Assembly: GCA_003645745.1 (NCBI GenBank)
Contig: QNCH01000018.1
Location: forward strand, 1 to 14,091
DNA length: 14,091 nucleotides
Reading direction: 5' to 3'
Origin: Candidatus Omnitrophota bacterium
Lineage (GTDB): Bacteria; Omnitrophota; Gorgyraeia; B26-G9
Under the pieces are notes generated by a model. The model was given only the letters and a program-made list of their open reading frames with translations, made no database searches and was not told where the DNA came from. A program made the position numbers and the translations under genes. Shown piece by piece: positions 1-7,638 of the stretch. How positions within the stretch are numbered: position 1 is the stretch's first letter; each line of letters starts with the position of its first letter.

Positions 1-1
1 G

Positions 2-445
2 TATTTTGTATATAGATTAATCGTAAAAATAATTAGAGATACGCGTTTAAAAGCGCTGCTTCGTTCTAATCCAAATGCTCTTGTTTTAACTCTTTACAAA
101 AATCTTCGTTTTATTCTTTGCCGAATCAAGCTGCTAAAACCATTTAAATGGATGACGCCAAAAGAAGTAGCTGAGTATTTTAATTTGTATGGATATAAAA
201 TGTTGGATCAGAAAGCTTTTGTTGAATTAACAGAATTTTTTATTAAAGCATGTTATAGCAGGCAGACACTAACCGCGTGTGAGGTAAACAAAAGTATCGC
301 GTTATATAACCTTTTAAAACAAAATCTATTAAAAAATTGTACCTTTTTTAATAAACTCCTTTTAAGACAAAAAATGTTTAGTATACTCAAACGCAATTGG
401 TTTGTAAAATTTAGGCGTTTCCCTGTGCCCTATAAAGGGATGTAA
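2..445 (+). CDS. 3' end of a DUF4129/transglutaminase-type protein (partial)
   Basis: The reading frame is open from the left edge (codon at 2-4) to TAA at 443-445, so the first internal ATG (152) need not be the start; 147 residues are visible. A basic, hydrophobic stretch (YFVYRLIVKIIRDTRLK) is followed by MTPKEVAEYF and then FVELTEFFIKACYS with an acidic helix after it. This layout resembles the cytoplasmic C-terminal DUF4129 tail of membrane transglutaminase-like (TgpA-type) proteins, where a 'TPREYA...ltelYerARYs' pattern is usual. That assignment is from memory of the family and is moderate at best. The last 20 residues (from about base 383, ILKRNWFVKFRRFPVPYKGM) are encoded by a dispersed repeat arm and the stop lies in a second repeat, so the original C-terminus has probably been replaced. 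The membrane and catalytic parts would lie left of the window. Confidence 0.5.
   Translation, partial: YFVYRLIVKIIRDTRLKALLRSNPNALVLTLYKNLRFILCRIKLLKPFKWMTPKEVAEYFNLYGYKMLDQKAFVELTEFFIKACYSRQTLTACEVNKSIALYNLLKQNLLKNCTFFNKLLLRQKMFSILKRNWFVKFRRFPVPYKGM
383..433. repeat. Dispersed repeat family 1, single arm (copy A)
   Basis: About 51 bases starting ATACTCAAACGCAATTGG and ending GTTTCCCTGTGCCCTAT. The same arm occurs inverted at 2048-2111 (almost identical to this copy) and as both arms of an inverted repeat at 10659-10810. Only one arm is present here, and the inner ATCTTGAAACGTTC part seen in the other copies is missing. The arm is read as the 3' end of the partial gene before it. It abuts the next element at 441. 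Confidence 0.8.
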
Positions 446-580
446 TCGATGAATGAAGCGGGGTTTTTAGTTATGGATTCCCGCAATCTTTTAGCGGGAA
501 TCTACTCTGAAAAATTGGATTATATTAAAATGATAAGTTTATGGCCCCCCCCCGCTTCAGTCAGTCAGTCACCGATTACA
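441..580. repeat. MITE-like inverted repeat with TGTAATCG ends
   Basis: The left arm is 441-463 (TGTAATCGATGAATGAAGCG plus GGG) and the right arm is 550-580 (CCCCGCTTCA ... CACCGATTACA). The arms are complementary apart from 8 extra bases in the right arm, which come from a TCAG tandem run at 557-571. A nine-C run at 545-553 lies at the inner edge of the right arm. A separate REP-like hairpin sits in the middle. The stop codon of the upstream gene is inside the left arm. No coding capacity was seen. The right end resembles 7902-7917. This element and the hairpin account for the whole 446-598 spacer. Confidence 0.7.
476..502. repeat. REP-like hairpin, GATTCCCGC/GCGGGAATC
   Basis: Perfect 9-bp stem (476-484 with 494-502) and a 9-base loop, AATCTTTTA. 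The same unit, slightly diverged, forms both arms of the inverted pair at 7639-7752. It is nested inside the 441-580 element. There is no T-tract directly after the stem, so it is more likely a repeat than a terminator. Confidence 0.7.
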
Positions 581-598
581 AAGGTATCTTATTACTGT

Positions 599-1966
599 TT
601 ACAACACCTTGCTTTTTAATTCCTCTGTGCAATATTCTTTGATTACTGTCTCTAATTCCATAGGCAAAGTGCCTTTTATGCGCGCACCGAATTGAGAAAC
701 ATTAATAAATTTTATTCGTGGAAATTGTGCGATTTTTTTTTCAATCCAATGCAAAAACCAGTAAAAAGACGAACTCGCGGGAATTTCTGCTCCGGTAATG
801 CTTTTTATTGTCCTGGGCTTATGTGTTATTTTTAAACGCTTTTCTATACCCTTTGCGTGAGAATATCCGTTATAAAAAGATAAATCCTGTCCAACAAAAA
901 CAATTGGATTTGCCCCTGTTTTTATCGCGACATCAAGAATTAAAGTGGACACTGATTCCCCAACATCAACTCTGCCTTTATCAACCCTTTCCGCGACAAA
1001 ATCAGATAAGCTGTAGCCTGTTTGCAGCGCAACAATTTTAGGCCCTTTATACTGGCTGATTACTTCTTTTGATGCTGTGGGTAAAAATATCAAGGGAACA
1101 GAATTTTCAAGTAAATCTGTAAAATGTGTGAGCATTATTGCTTTTGGATCCCCTATCGCGACAAAATCAGGAATAATTTTATTTTTTATCAGTAAACTAA
1201 ATGCTGTGCTTACGCAAATTAAAATTCCGCGGTTTTTAATTTTTTTTAAACTCTCAATATCTCTGCTTAAACTGGGCCCCGCAGAAATCAAAAATACAGG
1301 TTTATTTTTAAACGCGCTAAAAAAAGTATTAATACCAGGGCTTTCTATTGTCTGGGTTATGTTGGCAAGAAAATTTGTTTTCATTACCTGCTGCATTTTA
1401 GGCTTAATCTGTATTTTTTCAATAATGTCTATAAATTCAGACGCGTCCTGTTTATAAATAGACAAACTTGGCTGATGCACGATCAGCTTCATTTTCCCTC
1501 TAATTTTTTTTTGAAAAGTTAGTTTATAAAGATAATTCATTATTATTTTCTGATTAGATGTAACGAAAATTTTTACTTTCGGATTACTTAAAATTGGAAC
1601 AAAATTTTGCCGCGTTAATGCTGCTTTAAAAATATCTTCCCTTAATTCAAATACAAAAATCGCGGAAAATTTATTAATTTGCTTGAATATCTCAAAGAGA
1701 TGATATCCAAAACCAAGTCCAAGAACTAAGGGAATAAAATTTTTCTTAAGCTGAAAAGAAGCAATAAATGTTTCTGCTTCTTTTTCTGGATTATAAATAC
1801 TGTGGATAAGCTTTTCACCTGATTGGGTTGTAACTTTTAACGTATATGAATCATTGCCGGCTTTTAAAATTTTTATATTCTCAGAAATTTTTAAATCTTT
1901 TATCCGAGTGTATAGTTGCGGAGAAACTTTTTGAAGAGCAGAGAGATTTTTATTTAAAATTGTCAT
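599..1966 (-). CDS. Maf-like DUF115 protein (6-hydroxymethylpterin pyrophosphokinase MptE-like / motility accessory factor)
   Basis: The 455-residue protein matches the PF01973 (DUF115) layout. A glycine-rich VLGLGFGYHL lies at about 81-90, SAGPSL at 228-233, IGDPK at 271-275, and a conserved core at 336-364 runs GESVSTLILDVAIKTG, then VFVGQDLSF. In flagellated bacteria such proteins transfer nonulosonic (pseudaminic or legionaminic) acid sugars to flagellin; the archaeal relative MptE is a pterin pyrophosphokinase. No flagellar or sugar-synthesis neighbour is in view, so the substrate is unknown. The N-terminus (MTILNKNLSALQKVSPQLYTR) looks like other Maf N-termini, which supports the ATG at 1966, although no clear Shine-Dalgarno sequence precedes it. 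It is on the same strand as gyrA but separated by a repeat and a hairpin, so it is probably a separate transcript. Confidence 0.82.
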   Translation of the reverse strand: MTILNKNLSALQKVSPQLYTRIKDLKISENIKILKAGNDSYTLKVTTQSGEKLIHSIYNPEKEAETFIASFQLKKNFIPLVLGLGFGYHLFEIFKQINKFSAIFVFELREDIFKAALTRQNFVPILSNPKVKIFVTSNQKIIMNYLYKLTFQKKIRGKMKLIVHQPSLSIYKQDASEFIDIIEKIQIKPKMQQVMKTNFLANITQTIESPGINTFFSAFKNKPVFLISAGPSLSRDIESLKKIKNRGILICVSTAFSLLIKNKIIPDFVAIGDPKAIMLTHFTDLLENSVPLIFLPTASKEVISQYKGPKIVALQTGYSLSDFVAERVDKGRVDVGESVSTLILDVAIKTGANPIVFVGQDLSFYNGYSHAKGIEKRLKITHKPRTIKSITGAEIPASSSFYWFLHWIEKKIAQFPRIKFINVSQFGARIKGTLPMELETVIKEYCTEELKSKVL

Positions 1967-1980
1967 ATTGCGGTATACTG

Positions 1981-2111
1981 TATCTTAAAACGTTCTTCTT
2001 TCGTAAAACCTCAACGCAGCAAGCTGCGCCTGCGATTTAGCTCTATCAGAACGTTCCAATCTAGGGCACAGGGAAACGCCTGAATTTTACAAACCAATTG
2101 CGTTCGAGTAT
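1981..2111. repeat. Dispersed repeat family 1, copy B (one full arm, one remnant)
   Basis: The right arm is 2048-2111 and is nearly identical, inverted, to copy A over about 50 bases; it includes GGGCACAGGGAAACGCC and ends GAGTAT. The left side keeps only the inner part, TATCTTAAAACGTTCT (1981-1996), which pairs with AGAACGTTCCAATCTA. A small CGCAG/CTGCG hairpin lies in the spacer near 2015-2028. The element fills most of the gap between the Maf-like gene and gyrA, with no gene seen. Its left edge is about 15 bases upstream of the Maf-like start codon. Confidence 0.72.
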
Positions 2112-2131
2112 ATTTATATTATTTTCTGTAC

Positions 2132-2156
2132 GGGAGGGTTTATAACCCTCCCTTTT
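2132..2156. terminator. Strong hairpin downstream of gyrA
   Basis: GGGAGGGTT (2132-2140) pairs perfectly with AACCCTCCC (2144-2152) across a 3-base loop. Flanking TGTAC (2127-2131) and GTACA (2163-2167) can extend the stem across an internal loop. It begins about 30 bases after the gyrA stop codon, so it is the likely end of the gyr transcript. The TTTT tract (2153-2156) follows the stem on the plus strand, whereas gyrA is on the minus strand. Termination of gyrA would therefore rely on the stem more than on a U-tract. Confidence 0.55.
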
Positions 2157-2186
2157 ACGTTGGTACAATACTACAAAATATCCGGG

Positions 2187-4619
2187 TTAATCCTCTTCTT
2201 TAGCCACAACTCTGGCAACAGCAACAACTTTATCATTTTCTTTAAGCCGCATAATGTTTACACCCTGCGTAGAACGGCCGATAGTGCGAATATCTTTTAT
2301 CGGGCAGCGCTCAATCATTCCACTTGAAGTGATCAGCATTAACTCATCTTTATCAACTACCGCATTAACACTAACAACCAGTCCATTGCGCGTTGAAGTC
2401 CTAATATTAATTATCCCCTTACCGCCTCTTGACTGTATTTTATATTCTTTAGCTAATGTACGCTTTCCAAAACCATTTTCTGTTATGCTTAATAAAGTTG
2501 TATCTTTTCTCACAATATCCATAGCAATAACACAGTCTTCCTTAGATAAATAAATTCCTCTTACACCTGAAGCAGTCCTGCCCATTCCCCTGACATCTGC
2601 TTCTGAGAAATGTATTGCTTTGCCATTTTTGGTGCCGATAAATATCTCCTGTTCCCCTTCAGTTAATTTACAGCTGATTAACTCATCTGTATCTTTTAAA
2701 GTAATCGCGCTAATACCTCCTTTACGCGGATGGCTGTACGCCATTAAATCTGTTTTCTTGATTTGGCCGTACTTAGTCGCCATTACCAAAAATTTCCCTT
2801 CCTGAAATTTTTTTACTTGAATTAAAGCACTGACTTTTTCCCCTGCTGACAATTGCAAAAGATTAACAATTGCTTTTCCTTTTGCCATTTTACCTACCTG
2901 AGGTATCTCATATACCTTTAACCAGTATACTTTTCCTTTATCTGTAAAAATTAAAAGATAATCATGAGTTGACGCGATAAATATTTGCTCCACAAAATCT
3001 TCTTCCCGCATTTCAATGCCTGTAACCCCCTTGCCTCCTCTTTTTTGTTGTCTATAAGAACTTACCGGCAAGCGTTTTACATATCCAGCGTGCGAAAGAG
3101 TGATTACCACATCTTCCTCGGCAATAAAGTCTTCAATCTCAAAATCTCCTACTTGAGCGATAATCATTGTCCTGCGCGGATCTCCATATTTTTTTACCAG
3201 TTCTAGTAATTCTTCTTTAATTATGTTTAAAATTTTGTTTGGGTCATTTAAAATTGCTTTTAAAATGTTTATTTTCTTAATTAATTCCAGATATTCATTT
3301 TCAATTTTTTCACGTTCTAAAGCAGTAAGCCTTTGCAATTGCATTTCAAGAATTGCCTGTGCCTGAACCTGAGTTAAACCAAACTGGCCAATTAATCCCT
3401 GTTTAGCAGTAGCAGTATTTTGAGAACCGCGAATTAATTTAATAATCGCGTCTAAGTTGTCTAAGCATATTTTAAATCCTTCTAAAATATGAGCCCTTTC
3501 CTCTGCTTTACGCAATTCAAATTTTGTCCTGCGGATAACTATTTCCTGACGGTGCTCAATATAATATTGCAGCATTTGCTTTAAATTTAAAACACGCGGA
3601 CGATTCTCTACTATTGCTAAAAAGATTATACCAAAAGTATTTTCAAGCTGAGTATGCTTATAAAGAGTGTTTAAAACTACCTGAGAAGCAGCGTCTCTTT
3701 TTATTTCTACAACAATGCGCATTCCATCTTTATCTGATTCGTCGCGGATATCTGAAATACCTTCGATTTTTTTGTGTTGTACAAGTTTAACAATCGCTTC
3801 AATAATATTTAATTTATTTACCTGATATGGAATTTCTGTAATAATTATTGACTCTCTGCCATTTTTATGGGATTCAATATTCGCTTTTGCCCTTATTTTA
3901 ATTGGGCAGCGGCCGGTTAAATATGCCTGTTTGATCGCATCTTTTCCGCAAATAATCCCGCCAGTAGGAAAATCAGGCCCTGAAACTTTTTCCATTAAAT
4001 CTTGAATTGACGCATCTGGATGATCAATTAAATAAATAATCGCCGCAACAATCTCATTTAAATTATGCGGCGGAATATTTGTCGCCATACCAACAGCTAT
4101 ACCGCTTGAGCCATTAATTAGTAAATTCGGCAAAATAGACGGCAATATTTTTGGTTCTTGCAAAGATTCATCAAAATTTGGAGTAAAATCAACTGTTTCT
4201 TTTTCTATATCAATAAGTATTTCTTTAGAAATTGCGGACATTCGCGCTTCTGTATAACGCATAGCCGCGGCAGAATCACCGTCAACTGTTCCAAAATTGC
4301 CCTGTCCTTCAATTAAAGGATATCTTAAAGAAAAAGTCTGCACCATACGCACTAAAGCGTCATAAACAGCACTGTCTCCATGGGGATGGTATTTTCCTAG
4401 AACTTCTCCAACAATACGCGCGCATTTTTTATACGGTTTTATATGTTCTAAATTCAGATCCTTCATTGCATACAAAATTCTTCTATGCACAGGTTTTAGC
4501 CCGTCTCTGATATCAGGTAAAGCTCTGCCGACAATTACACTCATCGCATAATCTATGTAAGATTTTTTCATTTCGTTTTCAATGGGCACAGATATTATGC
4601 GTTCATTTTGCGCGTACAT
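2187..4619 (-). CDS. gyrA: DNA gyrase subunit A
   Basis: This is the breakage-reunion subunit of the type IIA topoisomerase that adds negative supercoils; with GyrB it forms A2B2. The 810 residues begin with a canonical N-terminus (ISVPIENEMKKSYIDYAMSV). The active-site tyrosine is Tyr122 in AAMRYTEARM, the same number as in E. coli. The quinolone-resistance region keeps Ser83 and Asp87 (HPHGDSAVYDALVRM), i.e. the sensitive-type residues. The GyrA box QQKRGGKG at 524-531 marks gyrase rather than topoisomerase IV, and is followed by the six-bladed C-terminal DNA-wrapping domain with GxxxxT/GGKG-like repeats (RGGKG at 731-735). The ATG at 4619 is 21 bases after the gyrB stop and is preceded by AAGAGGAGA (4631-4639), so it is cotranscribed with gyrB. 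Confidence 0.99.
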   Translation of the reverse strand: MYAQNERIISVPIENEMKKSYIDYAMSVIVGRALPDIRDGLKPVHRRILYAMKDLNLEHIKPYKKCARIVGEVLGKYHPHGDSAVYDALVRMVQTFSLRYPLIEGQGNFGTVDGDSAAAMRYTEARMSAISKEILIDIEKETVDFTPNFDESLQEPKILPSILPNLLINGSSGIAVGMATNIPPHNLNEIVAAIIYLIDHPDASIQDLMEKVSGPDFPTGGIICGKDAIKQAYLTGRCPIKIRAKANIESHKNGRESIIITEIPYQVNKLNIIEAIVKLVQHKKIEGISDIRDESDKDGMRIVVEIKRDAASQVVLNTLYKHTQLENTFGIIFLAIVENRPRVLNLKQMLQYYIEHRQEIVIRRTKFELRKAEERAHILEGFKICLDNLDAIIKLIRGSQNTATAKQGLIGQFGLTQVQAQAILEMQLQRLTALEREKIENEYLELIKKINILKAILNDPNKILNIIKEELLELVKKYGDPRRTMIIAQVGDFEIEDFIAEEDVVITLSHAGYVKRLPVSSYRQQKRGGKGVTGIEMREEDFVEQIFIASTHDYLLIFTDKGKVYWLKVYEIPQVGKMAKGKAIVNLLQLSAGEKVSALIQVKKFQEGKFLVMATKYGQIKKTDLMAYSHPRKGGISAITLKDTDELISCKLTEGEQEIFIGTKNGKAIHFSEADVRGMGRTASGVRGIYLSKEDCVIAMDIVRKDTTLLSITENGFGKRTLAKEYKIQSRGGKGIINIRTSTRNGLVVSVNAVVDKDELMLITSSGMIERCPIKDIRTIGRSTQGVNIMRLKENDKVVAVARVVAKEED

Positions 4620-4640
4620 ATAATTTATCTTCTCCTCTTT

Positions 4641-7073
4641 TTAAATATCTAAATTTGTCACTTCTTTAGCATGGGCTTCAATAAATTGCCGTCTTGGGGC
4701 AACCGCATCCCCCATTAAAACTGTAAACATTTCATCTGCTTTCACAGCATCTTCTATTCCCACCTTGAGCATTGTTCTTTTATCAGGATTCATTGTTGTT
4801 TCCCATAGTTGATCAGGATTCATTTCCCCAAGGCCTTTATACCTTTGAATGTTTATGCCTTTTTTCCCTACACTCAAAACAAGGTTTAATAAATCATTTA
4901 AATAAAAAATTTTATATTCTTCTTTTCTTTCCGCTTTAATTATCGTTAATAACGGCTTATGGTTAGAACCTTCTTTTTTCCCATAATTACTTATTTTTAA
5001 TTCCATTTTTTTTAATTTTTCCGCGATTTTTAAAATTTCATTAGCCTCAAAAAATTCAGTAACTTTTACCCCTGAACCTTTTTTTTCTTTATCTATGCTT
5101 TCAGTTTCCTCTATTTCCACCTCTTTTCCCTGTATTTTTTCCTCTTTTTTAACAACTTCTGCTAATTCTTCCTCATTAAAAATAATATATTCAAGTTTAC
5201 TTTCAGTAACCACACGGTACATAGGAAAACGTTCTGTCCTTTTATTCTGCAAACACAAATAATCAATAAATTTTATACCTTTTTTTTCTATGCCTTGTCC
5301 TATTTTTTCAAGATCTAATAAAATTTTTAATAAATCTTTGATTTGTATATCTGTTAATTGTTTATTTACTTTTAGATTCAAAATTTTTAATCCATCCATA
5401 CCTAATTCAAATAAAAAATTTTCCATTTCTTCTTCTGTCTCAATATATTTTTCTTTTCTGCCTTTTTTAACTTTATATAAAGGAGGCTGAGCAATATAAA
5501 CATACCCTCGTTCAATTAACTGCGGCATCTGTCGATACAAAAGAGTAAGCAACAATGTTCTGATATGACTGCCGTCAACATCAGCATCAGCCATTAAAAT
5601 TAATTTATGATAACGCACTTTTTCAATATTAAAATCACTGCCAATACCCGTCCCCATAGCTGTAATTATTGTACGTATTTCTTCATTACTTAACACTCTG
5701 TCTAAACGCGCTTTTTCCACATTTAAAATTTTTCCTTTAATCGGCAAAATTGCCTGGAAACGCCTATCCCTGCCTTGTTTTGCTGATCCTCCGGCAGAAT
5801 CTCCTTCCACAATATAAATTTCACAAATTTCAGGGTCTTTTTCTGAACAATCAGCCAGTTTTCCAGGCAAAGAACCACTATCTAAAGCTCCTTTTCTTCT
5901 TGTCAGCTCACGGGCTTTCTTAGCAGCATTGCGCGCCCTGGCAGCTAAGAGAGACTTTTCCACAATTTTATTGCCTACAGCGGGATTTTCTTCTAAAAAA
6001 CTGCCCAGTTTTTCATTAACAATAGAAGTAACTATGCCTTCGATTTCGCTATTGCCTAATTTAGTTTTTGTCTGTCCTTCAAATTGCGGATCAGGCATTT
6101 TAACACTGATTACTACCGCAATTCCTTCTCTAACATCATCTCCTGAAAGTGTAAAAGCATCATTTTTAATCAGTTTTTTATTTTTACAAAACTGATTAAT
6201 TGTTCTAGTTAATGCAGACTTAAACCCTGTTAAATGCGTGCCGCCTTCAATTGTATTAATATTATTAGCAAAAGTATAAATTTTTTCAGAATACCCATCA
6301 TTATATTGCAAAGCAATTTCAACAGAAACATTCTCCTTTTGCTTTTCAAAATAAACAACCTTTTTTAAAAGAGGAGTTTTATTCTTATTTAAATACTCCA
6401 CAAAAGAAGATATTCCGCCTTGAAAACAAAATTCCGCCCGCTTATCTTCGCGTTCATCAACGATTTTAATCACCAACCCGCTATTTAAAAAAGCCAATTC
6501 TCTTAAGCGGTTAGATAATATATCAAATGAATACACTATGCTTTGAAAAATTTCGCTATCAGCTTTAAAAATAATTTTTGTGCCTGTTTTTTTTGTTTTG
6601 CCAATTACCGTTAATTTTGTTACTGTTCTGCCTTTTTCATATCTTTGACGATAAATAAAACCATCACGCCTGACTTCAACTTCTAGCCATTCAGAAAGCG
6701 CATTCACACAACTTACCCCCACGCCATGCAAGCCGCCTGAAACCTTATACGCTTGATTATCAAATTTACCGCCCGCGTGCAGAATCGTCATAACAACTTC
6801 TACTGCAGGTTTTTTCTGATTTTTATGCTCATCAACAGGTATGCCGCGGCCATTATCCATTACAGAAACACTGTTATCGTTATGAATAACAACTTCTATT
6901 AAGGAACAATGCCCTGCTAAAGCCTCATCTATGGAATTATCCACAACTTCATAAACCATATGATGTAAGCCGCGCACAGAAGTATCTCCAATATACATTG
7001 CCGGCCTTTTTCTGACTGCTTCAACTCCTTCTAAAACCTGAATTTTCTTAGCATCATATTTCTCTGTTGTCAT
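4641..7073 (-). CDS. gyrB: DNA gyrase subunit B
   Basis: This is the ATPase subunit of gyrase, 810 residues. The GHKL domain shows Glu42 and Asn46 (YEVVDNSIDEALAG), Asp73 in DNGRGIP, the GGLHGVGV lid (113-120) and QTKTKLG near 334-340. The TOPRIM domain shows EGDSAGG (423-429) and the metal-binding DADVD (496-500). The C-terminal QRYKGLGEMNPDQLWETTM follows at 743-761. About 200 residues, many charged, lie between PLYKVKKG (531-538) and that motif. This is the long form of roughly 800 residues known from E. coli, rather than the ~640-residue Gram-positive form. AAAGGAG (7084-7090) precedes the ATG. A hairpin lies between remB and gyrB (7107-7145). The Asp425 and Lys446 positions linked to quinolone resistance are unmutated. 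Confidence 0.99.
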   Translation of the reverse strand: MTTEKYDAKKIQVLEGVEAVRKRPAMYIGDTSVRGLHHMVYEVVDNSIDEALAGHCSLIEVVIHNDNSVSVMDNGRGIPVDEHKNQKKPAVEVVMTILHAGGKFDNQAYKVSGGLHGVGVSCVNALSEWLEVEVRRDGFIYRQRYEKGRTVTKLTVIGKTKKTGTKIIFKADSEIFQSIVYSFDILSNRLRELAFLNSGLVIKIVDEREDKRAEFCFQGGISSFVEYLNKNKTPLLKKVVYFEKQKENVSVEIALQYNDGYSEKIYTFANNINTIEGGTHLTGFKSALTRTINQFCKNKKLIKNDAFTLSGDDVREGIAVVISVKMPDPQFEGQTKTKLGNSEIEGIVTSIVNEKLGSFLEENPAVGNKIVEKSLLAARARNAAKKARELTRRKGALDSGSLPGKLADCSEKDPEICEIYIVEGDSAGGSAKQGRDRRFQAILPIKGKILNVEKARLDRVLSNEEIRTIITAMGTGIGSDFNIEKVRYHKLILMADADVDGSHIRTLLLTLLYRQMPQLIERGYVYIAQPPLYKVKKGRKEKYIETEEEMENFLFELGMDGLKILNLKVNKQLTDIQIKDLLKILLDLEKIGQGIEKKGIKFIDYLCLQNKRTERFPMYRVVTESKLEYIIFNEEELAEVVKKEEKIQGKEVEIEETESIDKEKKGSGVKVTEFFEANEILKIAEKLKKMELKISNYGKKEGSNHKPLLTIIKAERKEEYKIFYLNDLLNLVLSVGKKGINIQRYKGLGEMNPDQLWETTMNPDKRTMLKVGIEDAVKADEMFTVLMGDAVAPRRQFIEAHAKEVTNLDI

Positions 7074-7106
7074 AAAAAAATAGCTCCTTTAAAAAACTTA
7101 AAAATA

Positions 7107-7145
7107 CTAAAATAGATTCCCCTGCAAGCAGAAAATCTATTTTAG
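7107..7145 (-). terminator. Hairpin between remB-like gene and gyrB (possible attenuator)
   Basis: CTAAAATAGATT (7107-7118) pairs perfectly over 12 bp with AATCTATTTTAG (7134-7145), with a 15-base loop. On the minus strand the stem overlaps the stop codon of the remB-like gene and is followed by a T-rich run (TATTTTTAAGTTTTTT) ending at the gyrB ribosome-binding site. The position suggests partial termination or attenuation ahead of gyrB. The stem is AT-rich, so strength is doubtful. Its core also loosely resembles the TTCCCGC hairpin repeats. Confidence 0.42.
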
Positions 7146-7319
7146 CAGCCCGTGATATTGCTGTATTCTTTCACCCAATGTTGCTATAGACCTTTGCGTT
7201 AAATACTTTTCTTCTAACTTATTAATTATTAACGTGTTATACTTGCCCTTATTAACATTAAGCATAACCACTATATCATCTAAATTAAACATTTTGTGTT
7301 CATCAATATAAACAAACAT
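7137..7319 (-). CDS. remB: RemB/YaaB-like DUF370 protein
   Basis: A 60-residue protein. MFVYIDEHKMFNLDDIVVML aligns with the start of Bacillus RemB/YaaB (MYIHLGxDxVVxxKDIIAIL), and NTLIINKLEEKYLTQRSIAT aligns with its end (SIVITDDKIYLSPISSGT). The central linker is shorter than in the 81-residue Bacillus protein. RemB-type proteins are small DNA-binding or matrix-regulation-associated proteins; the function in this organism is unknown. The position directly upstream of gyrB is the same as in Bacillus, which supports the assignment. It begins 14 bases after the end of the frame-restored dciA-like gene, with no strong Shine-Dalgarno sequence. Confidence 0.62.
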   Translation of the reverse strand: MFVYIDEHKMFNLDDIVVMLNVNKGKYNTLIINKLEEKYLTQRSIATLGERIQQYHGLLK

Positions 7320-7326
7320 TTTTTTT

Positions 7327-7354
7327 ATTATACTCAGCCAATTTTAAAAATCAA
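7327..7354 (-). promoter_or_regulatory. Possible promoter at the dciA/remB junction
   Basis: On the minus strand TTGATT (7349-7354) and TATAAT (7327-7332) are separated by 16 bases. Transcription would start about at the ATG of the remB-like gene (7319), giving a nearly leaderless mRNA, which fits its lack of a Shine-Dalgarno sequence. The box lies in the last codons of dciA in an AT-rich genome, so chance is a serious alternative. Confidence 0.3.
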
Positions 7355-7626
7355 ATTTTCAATTTTACCTTCACCTACATTTTTTTCAATTCTTTTTAAA
7401 ATGTTAGGCTTATTTAAAGATAAATAATGCATCCATGCGGAATTAGAGACCTTAATAATCAAGTTTTTTTTTTAATAGCTACTGGAATCGCATACTCCTG
7501 TGCTGCAGGAGAAATAATCTCCTGCCAATTATCTAATATTTCTGTTTTTAAAGCATCCATTTTAGCTGGTTGCTTTTTTAGCATATCATTAATTATTTCA
7601 CTTATTGGTAATATTTTTTTTCGCAT
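7334..7626 (-). CDS. dciA: DciA-like DUF721 protein, split by a -1 frameshift at an A10 run
   Basis: DciA-type proteins bind replicative helicase DnaB and aid its loading at the origin. The first frame gives MRKKILPISEIINDMLKKQ ... WQEIISPAAQ ... IPVAIKKKT and stops at 7459-7461. The minus-strand run of ten A (7464-7473) lies at that break. Shifting -1 continues with NLIIKVSNSAWMHYLSLNKP and ends NLIFKIG at TGA 7334-7336, giving 97 residues. The joined product has the DUF721 order: helical N-terminus, W-x-x-I, HTRPV-like strand, then SxAWxxxLS and a terminal I-x-x-I-x-F-like strand. The ATG at 7626 has no clear ribosome-binding site, and an open frame extends upstream to 7824, but that part is repeat DNA. 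It may be a programmed slip, a pseudogene or a sequencing error. Confidence 0.72.
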
Positions 7627-7638
7627 TATAATCAAATT

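Noticed and set aside
1077..1457. 126-residue plus-strand frame
   Set aside because: It is antisense to the well-supported Maf-like gene and has no recognisable features.
1801..1809. Perfect DnaA box inside the Maf-like gene
   Set aside because: It is a single coding-region match far from the origin; chance is likely.
6937..6945. Perfect DnaA box inside gyrB
   Set aside because: The bases encode the invariant VDN of the GyrB ATPase site, so codon choice explains the match.
2187..7073. gyrA and gyrB both 810 residues, as if duplicated
   Set aside because: The sequences and domains are unrelated; the equal length is coincidence.
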